From NCBI RefSeq assembly GCF_019219095.1, contig NZ_JAHUWH010000010.1, positions 124,001 to 188,000 of the forward strand: a stretch of DNA of 64,000 nucleotides, given 5' to 3'. Positions 42,518 through 50,946 of the stretch are shown one piece after another; position 1 is the first letter of the stretch; each line of letters begins with the position of its first letter. This stretch comes from Acidovorax sp. sic0104 (lineage in GTDB: Bacteria > Pseudomonadota > Gammaproteobacteria > Burkholderiales > Burkholderiaceae_C). Position numbers and translations under genes: made by a program. The notes below the pieces were generated by a model, which was not told the origin of the DNA, did no database searches, and saw only the letters and a program-made list of their open reading frames with translations.

Positions 42518-44458
42518 ATGTATGAAATGAAGATTGATCTGAGAGTTCTCGACCATCTTGGAATAAAGCTCTATAGCAATGCGGCTGCAGTACTTTCTGA
42601 GGCAGTGGCAAATGCATGGGACGCAGACGCGAATAACGTATCAGTCGATATAAATTCGACCTCCATCGTTATTGAAGATGATGGAGTTGGGATGAATCTC
42701 CAATCAATCAACAAGAGATTCCTCTTCGTCGGATACGACAAGAGAAAAACTGAAGGGTCCAAATCTGCCAGTGGCCGGGATTTCATGGGGCGCAAGGGAA
42801 TTGGGAAGCTCTCGCTCTTCTCGATAGCAGATCATGTCGAAATTCATACGAATAGTGGTCACGATCCTCATGCATTCTCAATGGATGTGTCAGATATAGA
42901 GGTTGCTATATCTAATGATGCGGTATATAAGCCGAAGCCAATTCCGTTCAATGGGCCAGCAAAGGGGACCCGCATTGTTTTAACTTCGCTCAAAAAGAGG
43001 GGGTCTGGTCAAACGCTCGCAGCTCTGAGAAAGCGGGTGGCTCGTCGTTTTAGTGTGATTGGCTATGAAACGGCATTGGGTGACTCTTTCAATGTGAAAA
43101 TCGGAGGCGCGCTGATTACGCCGTCAGATCGCGAAGATTTGCAGAATATCGAATTCATATGGCAGTTTGGTGATAATAATATTAAGATTTCTTCATTTCC
43201 AAAAATAAGAAAAAGTATTCCTTTGTCTGGGGAGGTGTCGGAGAGTAATCCAGGGTGGAGGGTGCGTGGCTGGCTCGGTACTGCAGTTAAACCTAGGGAT
43301 CTGAAAACGGTCGATTCGGGTGCTATTAATGGAATAATAGTAGTCGCGCGCGGAAGGTTGATTCAAGAGAATATCCTGGATAAACTCAGTTTTCACATGA
43401 TTCTGGGTAATTATGTGACGGGGCAAATTGAGGCCGATTTTTTGGATATTGATTCGGAGCCTGATATTGCAACCAGCGATCGACAGAGGGTTATTGAAGA
43501 TGATCCTCGATATATCGCTCTCCTGGCTTTTCTGCGGCGCTCATTGATTTCCATTGCGGATGAGTGGGCCGACATGCGCAATGAGGCCCGAGGCAAGGAA
43601 GTTCAAGCGGAAATACCCGCTCTAAAAAACTGGATAGATAAGCTACCTACAGGACAGCAGACTGCAGCCCGCTCTATGTTGGGCCTCATTCAGGGTGTTG
43701 AGCTTGAAGACGACAGTGACAGGCGCAGCCTTTACAAAGCCGGCGTAATCGCCTTTGAACGCCTGCGCTTGCAGGAAGCAAGTACACAGCTTGGAAATCT
43801 TCGCGAGCTTACTGCCGCAAAGATTATGCCTTTATTGATTGATATGAGCAGTCTGGAAGGTTCGCTCTATCGAGATATAGTTGCAGAGCGATTGGAGATC
43901 ATAAAGACTTTCACCAATTTGGTTGATGAAAATGAAAAGGAAAATCTCCTTCGTGATTATCTTTTCAGTCATATGTGGCTTCTTGATCCGGGCTGGGAGC
44001 GTGCGACGGAAAGCCCTCGGATGGAGCAGACGTTAAAGAAGGAATATAGGGAGTTTGCGAGTGATCTGACGGATGAGCAGAGCAAAGGTCGCGTCGATAT
44101 TCGATATAGAACAAATGCGCAGCAGCACATTCTTGTTGAATTAAAGCGAGCGAAACGCGTGCTTTCTATCTGGGAGTTGGCAGAGCAAGGATCAAAGTAT
44201 CGGGATACTCTGGAAAAATGTTTGCGTTTGCAAAATGGTGTCGATTACACGCCGAATATATCGGTTGTATTTGTGGTTGGTAGGGAGATAACCGGTGGTG
44301 ATGCTGAACGTGTTGCGAAAACACTTGCAACGTTTAACGGGCGCGTCGTTTACTACGAGCAACTAATACAGTCTGCCCGTAGTGCCTATTCTCTCTTTCT
44401 CGATAGTTCCGACAAAGCGAACTCAATCGACAATTTGCTAAAAACCCTCAGCCTCTAG
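42518..44458 (+). CDS. GHKL (MORC/paraMORC-like) ATPase with C-terminal PD-(D/E)XK-like motif
   Basis: The ATG at 42518 has GGGAG upstream. The 646-residue protein opens with a GHKL ATP-binding domain: N-box SEAVANAWDADA (Glu28, Asn32, Asp35), G1 box IEDDGVGMN (52-60) and G2 GRKGIGKLS (91-99). A transducer-like region follows, then a helical middle. Near the C-terminus GRVDIRYR (Asp527) and ILVELKRAK (Glu541, Lys543) give the D...ExK pattern of restriction-type nucleases. It is markedly AT-rich. It is convergent with, and overlaps by 11 nt, a C5 methyltransferase gene, with a Vsr gene beyond. It probably supplies ATP-dependent restriction. The nuclease call is an inference from a motif. Confidence 0.8.
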   Translation: MYEMKIDLRVLDHLGIKLYSNAAAVLSEAVANAWDADANNVSVDINSTSIVIEDDGVGMNLQSINKRFLFVGYDKRKTEGSKSASGRDFMGRKGIGKLSLFSIADHVEIHTNSGHDPHAFSMDVSDIEVAISNDAVYKPKPIPFNGPAKGTRIVLTSLKKRGSGQTLAALRKRVARRFSVIGYETALGDSFNVKIGGALITPSDREDLQNIEFIWQFGDNNIKISSFPKIRKSIPLSGEVSESNPGWRVRGWLGTAVKPRDLKTVDSGAINGIIVVARGRLIQENILDKLSFHMILGNYVTGQIEADFLDIDSEPDIATSDRQRVIEDDPRYIALLAFLRRSLISIADEWADMRNEARGKEVQAEIPALKNWIDKLPTGQQTAARSMLGLIQGVELEDDSDRRSLYKAGVIAFERLRLQEASTQLGNLRELTAAKIMPLLIDMSSLEGSLYRDIVAERLEIIKTFTNLVDENEKENLLRDYLFSHMWLLDPGWERATESPRMEQTLKKEYREFASDLTDEQSKGRVDIRYRTNAQQHILVELKRAKRVLSIWELAEQGSKYRDTLEKCLRLQNGVDYTPNISVVFVVGREITGGDAERVAKTLATFNGRVVYYEQLIQSARSAYSLFLDSSDKANSIDNLLKTLSL

Positions 44459-45572
44459 TTCTTCCGGGTGCGATGGTGGATTGAACGTGCTTAATAAATG
44501 TTGCTCCAATAGCTTCGCCCAGTTTTGGAGGAACAGCGTTTCCGATCATCTTCCCAAGCTGGGCCATATAAATCTCGGATTCGGCCCCCACGAAATCATA
44601 TGTTTTCGGAAAAGACTGTAGCAAAGCAGCTTCGCGAGGGGTCAAGGCGCGGTCCTGCGTAGGGTGTCCAAAACGACCCGCGCCGAAGTTGAAGAACTGA
44701 GTGGTCATCGTGGGCGACGCCCGGTCCGCACGCATCCGCGCATACACGGACCCGAAACTGGCGCCTGTTTCTTTAGCGTGACATGGAGAGCGAAGCTCCT
44801 CCGGCCAATCGCGCCAGGTGCCGCCAGGCCTTGAGGCGCGAATACGCTGGAGGTTGATGGGGGTCAGGCTGCGCGCGAAGTGGATGCTATCGGCCGGGTC
44901 AGACTCGCCGGCTTTCAGTGGCTTAAGCGCTGCAAGCACTTCGCCCACGTTTTTTCCCTCAGAGTAGGGTTCTGGCTGTACCAGCTGAGTCGGAACATCG
45001 CCGATACGCGATGCCAGAAGCACAAGGCGACGGCGAGTCTGTGGTACCCCCAGTTTGTCGCATGCAACGCTTTTGTACCAAACCTTGTAGCCAAGGTCTT
45101 TGAGGGTCATCACGAAGTTCAGGAAAGGCGCGTGGTTCTGCACCTTAGGAACATTTTCCATCGTGACGAGGTGCGGATTGCACTGCCTGATCAGCCGGGT
45201 GAACTCGTTCAACAGGTAGTAACGGGGGTCATTCGGCCCGCTGCTTACGGTGACCCCGCTGGTGGCTTCCTTGTCCTTGTCCTTGGTCTTGTCCTTCAGG
45301 CGCACCGCGTTTGCAGCCGGCGAGAATGGCTGACACGGCGCGCACCCGGCCAACAACCTGATTGCGCCCTTACTCCAGATCTTTTCAAGTTCTTGACTGG
45401 TTAAGGTGCCCACATCACGTTCGTGAAACTTGGCCCCTTCGTTGTTCGTTTCATACGCATATTTGCAGGACGCCTCAACGTCAAACCCGGCCTTTACCCG
45501 AATCCCCGCGTCCAGCAGGCCGCGCGTGAGGCCCCCAGCCCCGCAAAAAAGGTCAATCGCTTCAATTTTCAT
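44448..45572 (-). CDS. DNA (cytosine-5)-methyltransferase
   Basis: A 374-residue C5 methyltransferase with motif I DLFCGAGGLTRG, motif IV GCAPCQPFSP (nucleophile Cys80), motif VI MENVPK, motif VIII QTRRRLVLL and motif X GNAVPP. It transfers a methyl group from AdoMet to cytosine in an unknown target. A Lys/Asp-rich insertion (DKTKDKDKEA) follows motif IV. The ATG at 45572 with AAGG is preferred over a start nine codons upstream. It overlaps the ATPase gene tail-to-tail and is divergent from vsr: an R-M arrangement. Confidence 0.93.
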   Translation of the reverse strand: MKIEAIDLFCGAGGLTRGLLDAGIRVKAGFDVEASCKYAYETNNEGAKFHERDVGTLTSQELEKIWSKGAIRLLAGCAPCQPFSPAANAVRLKDKTKDKDKEATSGVTVSSGPNDPRYYLLNEFTRLIRQCNPHLVTMENVPKVQNHAPFLNFVMTLKDLGYKVWYKSVACDKLGVPQTRRRLVLLASRIGDVPTQLVQPEPYSEGKNVGEVLAALKPLKAGESDPADSIHFARSLTPINLQRIRASRPGGTWRDWPEELRSPCHAKETGASFGSVYARMRADRASPTMTTQFFNFGAGRFGHPTQDRALTPREAALLQSFPKTYDFVGAESEIYMAQLGKMIGNAVPPKLGEAIGATFIKHVQSTIAPGRTRG

Positions 45573-45662
45573 GACCTTGAGTTTATAGATTTGCGGCACT
45601 GACGTCGAGCTCGAAATCGTATCGTCCTAGCACAGTTTTCGTTCCATGCGTAAGCTCTGCCC

Positions 45663-46085
45663 ATGGACACGGTATCCCCCTCGGTTCGCAGCAAGATCAT
45701 GCAGAGAGTGCGCGGCAAGAACACGCGGCCCGAACTGGCCGTCCGCTCCGTTGCCCATGCGCTGGGGTTACGTTTCAGGCTTCACGATCCCAAGCTTCCT
45801 GGGAGACCGGATATGGTGTTCGCCAAGCACCGTACCGTCATCTTCGTTCACGGTTGTTTTTGGCACCGACACGCATGTGCCAAAGCGACTACACCAAAAA
45901 GCCGCGCGGAGTTCTGGCAGGCGAAGTTCGAAGCGAACAAGGCGCGCGATGTGGCCCAGCGTCAGCGACTTGAAGAGCTTGGGTGGAGAGTTCTCACGAT
46001 TTGGGAGTGCGAGGTGCGCGACTTGCGAGCCTTGACGGAACGCTTGGCTTCTGCATTCGGGGTATCGGGGAGCCGCTTGAACTAG
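45663..46085 (+). CDS. vsr: Very short patch repair (Vsr) endonuclease
   Basis: A 140-residue Vsr endonuclease. The motifs are RSKIMQRVRGKNTRPELAVR, the catalytic PGRPDMVFAKHRTVIFVHG, the zinc-site region CFWHRHACAKATTPKSRAEF and the closing GWRVLTIWECEV. Vsr nicks next to T:G mismatches formed by deamination of 5-methylcytosine, so it limits mutation caused by the adjacent methyltransferase. In some R-M loci Vsr-fold proteins are the restriction nuclease. It lies 90 nt from the divergent methyltransferase gene. Confidence 0.93.
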   Translation: MDTVSPSVRSKIMQRVRGKNTRPELAVRSVAHALGLRFRLHDPKLPGRPDMVFAKHRTVIFVHGCFWHRHACAKATTPKSRAEFWQAKFEANKARDVAQRQRLEELGWRVLTIWECEVRDLRALTERLASAFGVSGSRLN

Positions 46086-46140
46086 CGGCCTCTGCACTTG
46101 CTCGCTTGAGTATGGTTCGGGCGCAGTGTGATGCCTCTTG

Positions 46141-47166
46141 CTACGCTCCGTGGGTGTGACGCGTTTCCAGCTCTATCCGCGTTGTCAAACCACTGTCCCC
46201 CAGACTGTGCGTCAGCTTCACCACCAGCCACGGCGTGTCATCGATCACATCCTTGAACCCCCTCAGCACCACCGGTGTTTGCGGCATCAGGTCGGGGCGG
46301 CCAATGGCCAGGGTCAGCTCCATGGTGGCTTTGCCCCGCTCGATGCGCCCGCGCTCGGCCCGCGCGGCGGCCATGGCGTCGGCCTCGCTGCCGTAGGTGT
46401 CTTTCAGGCGCTTTTCGTTGTCCTGCTCGCCTACCAGCACGCTCTTTTTCTCGGCCGCGTTGGGGTCGTGCCAGTACGCGCGCACCCCACTGTAGGCGTT
46501 GCGGTCGGCGCTGTGGTATCGGTGCTGGTCGCCATCGGCGCGGGTGATGGTGATGGTTTCGAGGTCTTCGCCGTTGGCGGCCTTGGTGCTGCCTATGGGC
46601 TTGAACACCAGGCGGCCTTTCTTCACCGTGGCCACTGCGTCGTGCTTCTTTGCCAGCCGGGTGAGGAAGTGCAAGTCACTCTCGCGCGTCTGGTCGACGT
46701 GTTCCACCGGGGTGTTGGCCAGGCTGTCGTCAATGCGCACCTGCAGGCCGTTGCGCTTTGCAATGTCGCCCACGATTTCGCCCAGCTTCTTGCCGTGATA
46801 GCTGCGCTCCGCGCGGGTGCGAAGCTCGCGCCGCATCTCGGCAGATCGGGCGCGAATGCTGATGGTGTCGGGCGTGCCGCTGTGTTCCACCTCGTCAACG
46901 TCGAACGTTCCCTTGTCCTGCATGCCGCTGCCTTCCCAGCCCAGGGCCAGGGCCAGCTCTGCCCCCTTCGCAGGTATGCCCATGCGGCCGTCGCTGTCGT
47001 CAATCACGAGGTCCAGCTGGTCGGCTTCGCCGCCTCGGGCTTCGGTGAGCGTGAGCGACACCAGGCGCGCCTCCACCTTCTTGGAAATGTCCCGTCCGTC
47101 CACCACTAGCGAGAACGTGGGGGCGCGGTGCAGCTGCGTGGTTTTTAGGTAGTCGGTCGCCATCAT
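46141..47166 (-). CDS. D: Tail protein gpD (late control / baseplate hub)
   Basis: A 341-residue P2 gpD-like protein with the family opening APTFSLVVDGRDIS, the middle YHGKKLGEIVGDIAKRNGL and the ARAERGRIERGKATMEL segment. In P2 it forms the baseplate hub linking tube and spike. The start overlaps the U stop (ATGATG). It is the promoter-distal gene of the FI-D tail operon and borders the R-M cargo. Confidence 0.92.
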   Translation of the reverse strand: MMATDYLKTTQLHRAPTFSLVVDGRDISKKVEARLVSLTLTEARGGEADQLDLVIDDSDGRMGIPAKGAELALALGWEGSGMQDKGTFDVDEVEHSGTPDTISIRARSAEMRRELRTRAERSYHGKKLGEIVGDIAKRNGLQVRIDDSLANTPVEHVDQTRESDLHFLTRLAKKHDAVATVKKGRLVFKPIGSTKAANGEDLETITITRADGDQHRYHSADRNAYSGVRAYWHDPNAAEKKSVLVGEQDNEKRLKDTYGSEADAMAAARAERGRIERGKATMELTLAIGRPDLMPQTPVVLRGFKDVIDDTPWLVVKLTHSLGDSGLTTRIELETRHTHGA

Positions 47167-47606
47167 TCCCACCACTCCCACCAGTCATCCACCGGCCACG
47201 GGTCCACACCGCCCGATGGCTCGGCCCTCTGGTCATCAACGGCCGCCAGCTGCAGGTCGAACTCGATGCGCCGAGCGGCGCCGTTGTCGATCAGCACGGA
47301 GCGGGTTTCGGTCAGGTTCTCGATGGTCCAGGCGCCGAACACTTCGCCCGCGCCCGACACCAGCGCCCAGGCCTTGCCGCTGTCGGCCATCTTGCGCAGC
47401 GCTTCCAGTGAACGCATGGACCCCGCGAACTCAGGCGCCAGCACGCCCGACAGGTTGATGGTGTCATCGCCCAGGCCCACGAACTGGCGGGCGGGCCTGG
47501 CCCCCACGCGCGAGTTGCTGGGGTGGCGCCACGCGGTTTGCCGGCGCAGCTGGTCGGTGGGCAAGGTCTGCAGCCCGAAGGTGAACTGCCCCAAAGAAAA
47601 CAGCAT
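47163..47606 (-). CDS. U: Tail protein gpU
   Basis: A 147-residue protein of the P2 gpU family (tail terminator/baseplate region) with LGQFTFGLQTLPTDQLRR and ENLTETRSVLIDNGAARRIEF. It lies between the tape measure and D, as in P2. The C-terminus is unusually Trp-rich (WPVDDWWEWWE). Confidence 0.92.
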   Translation of the reverse strand: MLFSLGQFTFGLQTLPTDQLRRQTAWRHPSNSRVGARPARQFVGLGDDTINLSGVLAPEFAGSMRSLEALRKMADSGKAWALVSGAGEVFGAWTIENLTETRSVLIDNGAARRIEFDLQLAAVDDQRAEPSGGVDPWPVDDWWEWWE

Positions 47607-47617
47607 GTGTGGCTCTC

Positions 47618-50158
47618 CTACCCGTCAATGTCGCTGTACTGCGAAAACACGCGCGAGCTTTTGGCGCGCTCTCGGCGGTCCAGCTCGGCCGCCACCGCCT
47701 TGGCAATGGCTTGGGGGTCCGCACCTGGGGGCGGATTGATGGTGATGCTGATGGTTGCCCCGCCACCCATGGGCGCGCCCATGCTTGCACCGTGCGCCAT
47801 CAATGGCGCGCGGCTGTCGATGCGCAGGGCTGCAGCATCGGCCGCCATCGGCATGGTGGCGGTGGCCGCCGTGGCCATGGCCAGCGCCGCAGTGCGCACG
47901 GCGCCCTGGCCGCCTGCAATGCCCATGGCCGCGCCCTCGCTGATCCAGCCGCCGTATTGCATGAACACCTTGGACGGCGATGCAATGCCCAGCTTCTCGC
48001 GGAACCATCCGCCCACTGCATCGGCCACGCCCACGATGGCGTCGCGCACGGCCTGCACGCGGCTGGTGATGCCGTTTACCAGGCCCTGCATCAAGTCCGC
48101 GCCGGCTGTCATGAACCGGTCTTTCAGGCTCACCAGCGTTTGCCACAGGGCGGCGGCACCTGCGGTGGTGCTGGCCCACAGGGCCGAAGCCGCGCCGGCC
48201 AGCTGCTGCCAGATGCCCAGCAAGAAGCCCTTCACAGTGTCCCAGTTGCGCCAGATCAGGAAGGCCGCCGCCGCAATGGCTGCGATGACCAGCACGATGG
48301 GGTTGGCCAGCAGGAACAGGGCTACGGCGCGCAATGCGCCCAGCAGGAACCCCAGGCCCGAAACCAGCAAGCTGGCGGCCTTGCCGACGCCCGGCAACAG
48401 GAACGCCAGGCGGGCCAGCCCAAAGCGCACCAGCAGCATGGGACCCATCACCGATGCGTAAGCCAGGCCGATGGCCCCCAGGGCGGTGGCACCAATGGCA
48501 AGCACGGCCACCACGCGAAGCGCCCATTTCACGATGGTCTGGTTTTCGCGCGTCCATGCCCCCACGGCGTTGGCCAGCTCGCCCAGCTTGCCTACGATCA
48601 GCACCAGATCGGGCGCGATGGTGGCGCCCATGTCCTTGAGCATGTTGGTGAAGCTGCCCTGGGCGGCCTCTACCGATGCGCTCAGGGTCTTGAGCTGGGA
48701 GTCCACGCGCTTGCGCAGATCGGCCTGGGCCTCCATCTTGGCCACTACCTCGCGGTAGCCGTCCAGGCCCTTTTCCATCAGGGTATTGAGTACCTGATGC
48801 GTTTCCGCGTCGTCGCCGTACAGCTTTTTCAAGGCGGCGATGCGCTTCACATCGCTGTCCACGCCCTTGAGCTTGTCCAGCTGCGCGAACAGGTTGTCGA
48901 GGCCTGCGAACTTGCCGCCCTTGGTGGCGAAGTTCAGCTGGATGCCTTCGCCCGCCAGCATCTTGTTGGTCTTGGCCAGCTTCTCGGCATCCAGCGACAG
49001 CTGCACCACCTTGCGGATGGCGTTGCCGGCGGATTCCCCGGCCATGCCGGTCTGGTCCATCATCACCAGCAGCGGCGCCAGCATGTTGCTGGCTTGCAGG
49101 CCCTTTTCCCCCAGGAACGGCATCACCGCGCTGATTTTGGTGAAGCCCTGCAGCATGTTGGTCGGGTCCACGCCCAGGTAGAAGGCGCGCTGGATCACGT
49201 CCATCAAGCCCATCATGTCCTTTTCGCTGGTCTGCGTGGCGTCCTGCATCTTGGCGGCGAACTCGGCCGCAGCCGTCACCGGCATGCGCAGCTGAATGCC
49301 CAGGTACGCGGCCGACTCGCCCAGGCCGCCCAGGATGGCCTGCGATGTCATCCCCTGGCGGCGCAGCATGGTCATCATGTCGATGAAGTCGGCCGTGGTG
49401 CCTGGCAGCTTGTCACCCAGGCGCGTGGCCAGGGTCAGAATCTGCTGGAACTCCGGCCCCACCTCGCCAGCCTTGCCCATCATGGACGCGCGCAGCTGCG
49501 TTTCCGACACCTCGGCCGGCATGAAGGCGCCCACCACAGAGCGCAGCGGCCCCGCCATCTTGTTGCCCCCCGCCATCAGGGCGGCGCTACCGGCGGCAAT
49601 CATGCCGGTGTGCATCATTTCGTTGCCGTGGCGCTTGCGCAGCTCGGCCAGCTTGCGCTGCTGCTCGCCGTTGGCCTTGAGTTTGGCTGTTTGCTGCTCG
49701 ATGGTGGAATTTGCCGCCGCAATGTCGGTGCGCAGGCGTTGCGAGTGGTTGGCCAGGTCGCGCGTACTGATGCCTGCGGCCGACAGCTTGGCGCGCAGCT
49801 GTTGCAGCTTCACCTGCTGGGTGTCGTGCTGGTTTCCCAGCGCTGCCGCCTCTCGCTTGGCCCTCTCAAGCTCCCGCGTCATGGCCCGCGTGGGCTCTGC
49901 CGTCTGGCCGTACACCCGCGCCAATTCGCCCACCCGGCCCCGCGCCTGGGCGAGCTTGGCGGCCGTGTCCTGCAGCTCGCCCTTGAGCGTGCGGAACTCG
50001 CCCACCTGGGCTTGCTGTGCGTTCAGTGCCTTGAGGCTTTCTTTGGCGGCCTTGAGCGCGCGGGCAGCGTCGCGGCTCCCTTCGCTGACGCGCTTCAACG
50101 GCCCCAGGGCGCGGTCCACGAAGTCGAGAACAACGCGCAGGCGCAAGTTGTCAGCCAT
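47618..50158 (-). CDS. T: Tail tape measure protein gpT (TP901 type)
   Basis: An 846-residue protein that sets tail length. The N-terminal 200 residues are long coiled-coil helices; the TP901 core (about 200-500) has MRSVVGAFMPAEVSETQLRA and LGVDPTNMLQGFTKISAVM. A hydrophobic region with several membrane-type segments (about 540-660) follows, and the C-terminal part has GIASPSKVFMQYGGWISEG. The order E, E', small protein, T, U, D equals P2. The large frame on the opposite strand is a shadow. Confidence 0.93.
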   Translation of the reverse strand: MADNLRLRVVLDFVDRALGPLKRVSEGSRDAARALKAAKESLKALNAQQAQVGEFRTLKGELQDTAAKLAQARGRVGELARVYGQTAEPTRAMTRELERAKREAAALGNQHDTQQVKLQQLRAKLSAAGISTRDLANHSQRLRTDIAAANSTIEQQTAKLKANGEQQRKLAELRKRHGNEMMHTGMIAAGSAALMAGGNKMAGPLRSVVGAFMPAEVSETQLRASMMGKAGEVGPEFQQILTLATRLGDKLPGTTADFIDMMTMLRRQGMTSQAILGGLGESAAYLGIQLRMPVTAAAEFAAKMQDATQTSEKDMMGLMDVIQRAFYLGVDPTNMLQGFTKISAVMPFLGEKGLQASNMLAPLLVMMDQTGMAGESAGNAIRKVVQLSLDAEKLAKTNKMLAGEGIQLNFATKGGKFAGLDNLFAQLDKLKGVDSDVKRIAALKKLYGDDAETHQVLNTLMEKGLDGYREVVAKMEAQADLRKRVDSQLKTLSASVEAAQGSFTNMLKDMGATIAPDLVLIVGKLGELANAVGAWTRENQTIVKWALRVVAVLAIGATALGAIGLAYASVMGPMLLVRFGLARLAFLLPGVGKAASLLVSGLGFLLGALRAVALFLLANPIVLVIAAIAAAAFLIWRNWDTVKGFLLGIWQQLAGAASALWASTTAGAAALWQTLVSLKDRFMTAGADLMQGLVNGITSRVQAVRDAIVGVADAVGGWFREKLGIASPSKVFMQYGGWISEGAAMGIAGGQGAVRTAALAMATAATATMPMAADAAALRIDSRAPLMAHGASMGAPMGGGATISITINPPPGADPQAIAKAVAAELDRRERAKSSRVFSQYSDIDG

Positions 50159-50188
50159 GGCGGCCCCCACGGCCGCCGGCGCAATGGA

Positions 50189-50353
50189 TCAGGCGGGGAA
50201 GTCTTTGCCCAGGATGTGCCGGGCCTCGGCCATGTCGGCATCGGCTGCGCGGTCGCGTGCCAGGGTCCAGACGTACACGGGCAGCATGAACACGGCCAGG
50301 GCCGCAATGGCTAGGGCAGCAATCAGCAGGTACGCAAGGGCGGTAAAGATCAT
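50189..50353 (-). CDS. Small membrane protein between E' and T (54 aa)
   Basis: A single transmembrane helix (MIFTALAYLLIAALAIAALA) is followed by a charged tail ending in ARHILGKDFPA. It lies between the GpE-type frame and the tape measure gene with short gaps. The function is unknown; a membrane role during tail assembly or DNA injection is speculative. Confidence 0.6.
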   Translation of the reverse strand: MIFTALAYLLIAALAIAALAVFMLPVYVWTLARDRAADADMAEARHILGKDFPA

Positions 50354-50393
50354 GGTTCATTCTTGCACATCCAAAGGCGCAGGGGTGGCGGGG

Positions 50394-50510
50394 TCATTCC
50401 TGGCGCTCGTGACGCTCGCGCGCCCGTTCGCGCCACTCCATCAGATCGGCCACGCTCATGGGGTCCATGTCGGCGGGCCGCCAATGGAACACCAGGGCCA
50501 GGTCGGCCAT
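50394..50510 (-). CDS. E': GpE-family segment (E' extension, 38 aa read alone)
   Basis: The frame reads MADLALVFHWRPADMDPMSV then WRERARERHERQE, the GpE tail-protein family pattern. It is in the -1 frame relative to gene E and is open without interruption from the T TTT TTG slippery site in E to its stop, so the main product is expected to be an E-E' fusion of about 159 residues made by frameshifting. Independent initiation at the ATG is also possible. Confidence 0.8.
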   Translation of the reverse strand: MADLALVFHWRPADMDPMSVADLMEWRERARERHERQE

Positions 50511-50518
50511 GGCGTCCT

Positions 50519-50872
50519 CTACTCGGGCTGGAACGCCTCCCGCTGCGCCTTCGGCACCAAAAAACCCACCACCTCCGTTCCCAGACTCACCAGATCGGCC
50601 GGGTCCATGTTGGCCACTTCCTGTTTCAGCAGGGGCGGCTCGGTCACACGGGGCAGCAGGATTTGCAAGGCCGTCACGTTCATCTGCAGCACCTCCACCA
50701 GCGACAGGCCGCGCAGGGCGCCCGCGTTGGGTTTGCGCACCTGAACGTGCGTGATGGTCTGGCCGCTGCGCTGGATCGGCGTGTCCAGCGGGATGCCCAC
50801 GGGGATGCCTGGGGCGGTGATGGCAGCAGCGGGGGCAGTGGCGGCGGCGGTGTTTTCGGTCTGAGTGTTCAT
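50519..50872 (-). CDS. E: Tail assembly protein gpE
   Basis: The 117-residue protein contains ITHVQVRKPNAGALRGLSL and MDPADLVSLGTEVVGFL, the phage tail assembly chaperone family of P2 gpE. Tail chaperones coat the tape measure before the tube polymerises. Near its 3' end it carries a TTTTTTG slippery heptamer (50564-50558) that allows -1 shifting into E'. Confidence 0.9.
   Translation of the reverse strand: MNTQTENTAAATAPAAAITAPGIPVGIPLDTPIQRSGQTITHVQVRKPNAGALRGLSLVEVLQMNVTALQILLPRVTEPPLLKQEVANMDPADLVSLGTEVVGFLVPKAQREAFQPE
50558..50564 (-). promoter_or_regulatory. Programmed -1 ribosomal frameshift site in gene E
   Basis: In the E reading frame the sequence reads GGT TTT TTG, i.e. the heptamer T TTT TTG in phase X XXY YYZ. 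A -1 slip continues without a stop through 54 more codons into the GpE-type frame. The same heptamer is the known frameshift site of the P2 E/E' pair, so conservation of sequence and phase argues strongly for function. Confidence 0.88.
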
Positions 50873-50910
50873 GGCTATGGATCAGGGAATTTGGGGGATG
50901 GGGTGGGGGC

Positions 50911-50929
50911 GCGGCCCGCGCGGGGCCGC
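50911..50929 (-). promoter_or_regulatory. GC hairpin between FII and E
   Basis: A seven-base-pair stem gcggccc/gggccgc with a 4-5 nt loop lies in the 74-nt gap between the FII stop and the E start. It has no T-run, so it is not a classical terminator; it might attenuate or protect the transcript so that the tube protein FII is made in excess over E. Confidence 0.4.
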
Positions 50930-50946
50930 TGTGGTGTGGCTTGTGG

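Noticed and set aside
45267-45297. Phase-variable tract switching the methyltransferase on and off
   Set aside because: The unit is about six bases, so copy changes keep the frame; at most a loop-length change is possible.
47609-50314. 901-aa open frame on the plus strand opposite the tape measure gene
   Set aside because: Antisense shadow; the minus-strand frame has the TP901 core and the P2 gene order, and the plus-strand product is Gln/His/Arg-rich without a ribosome site.
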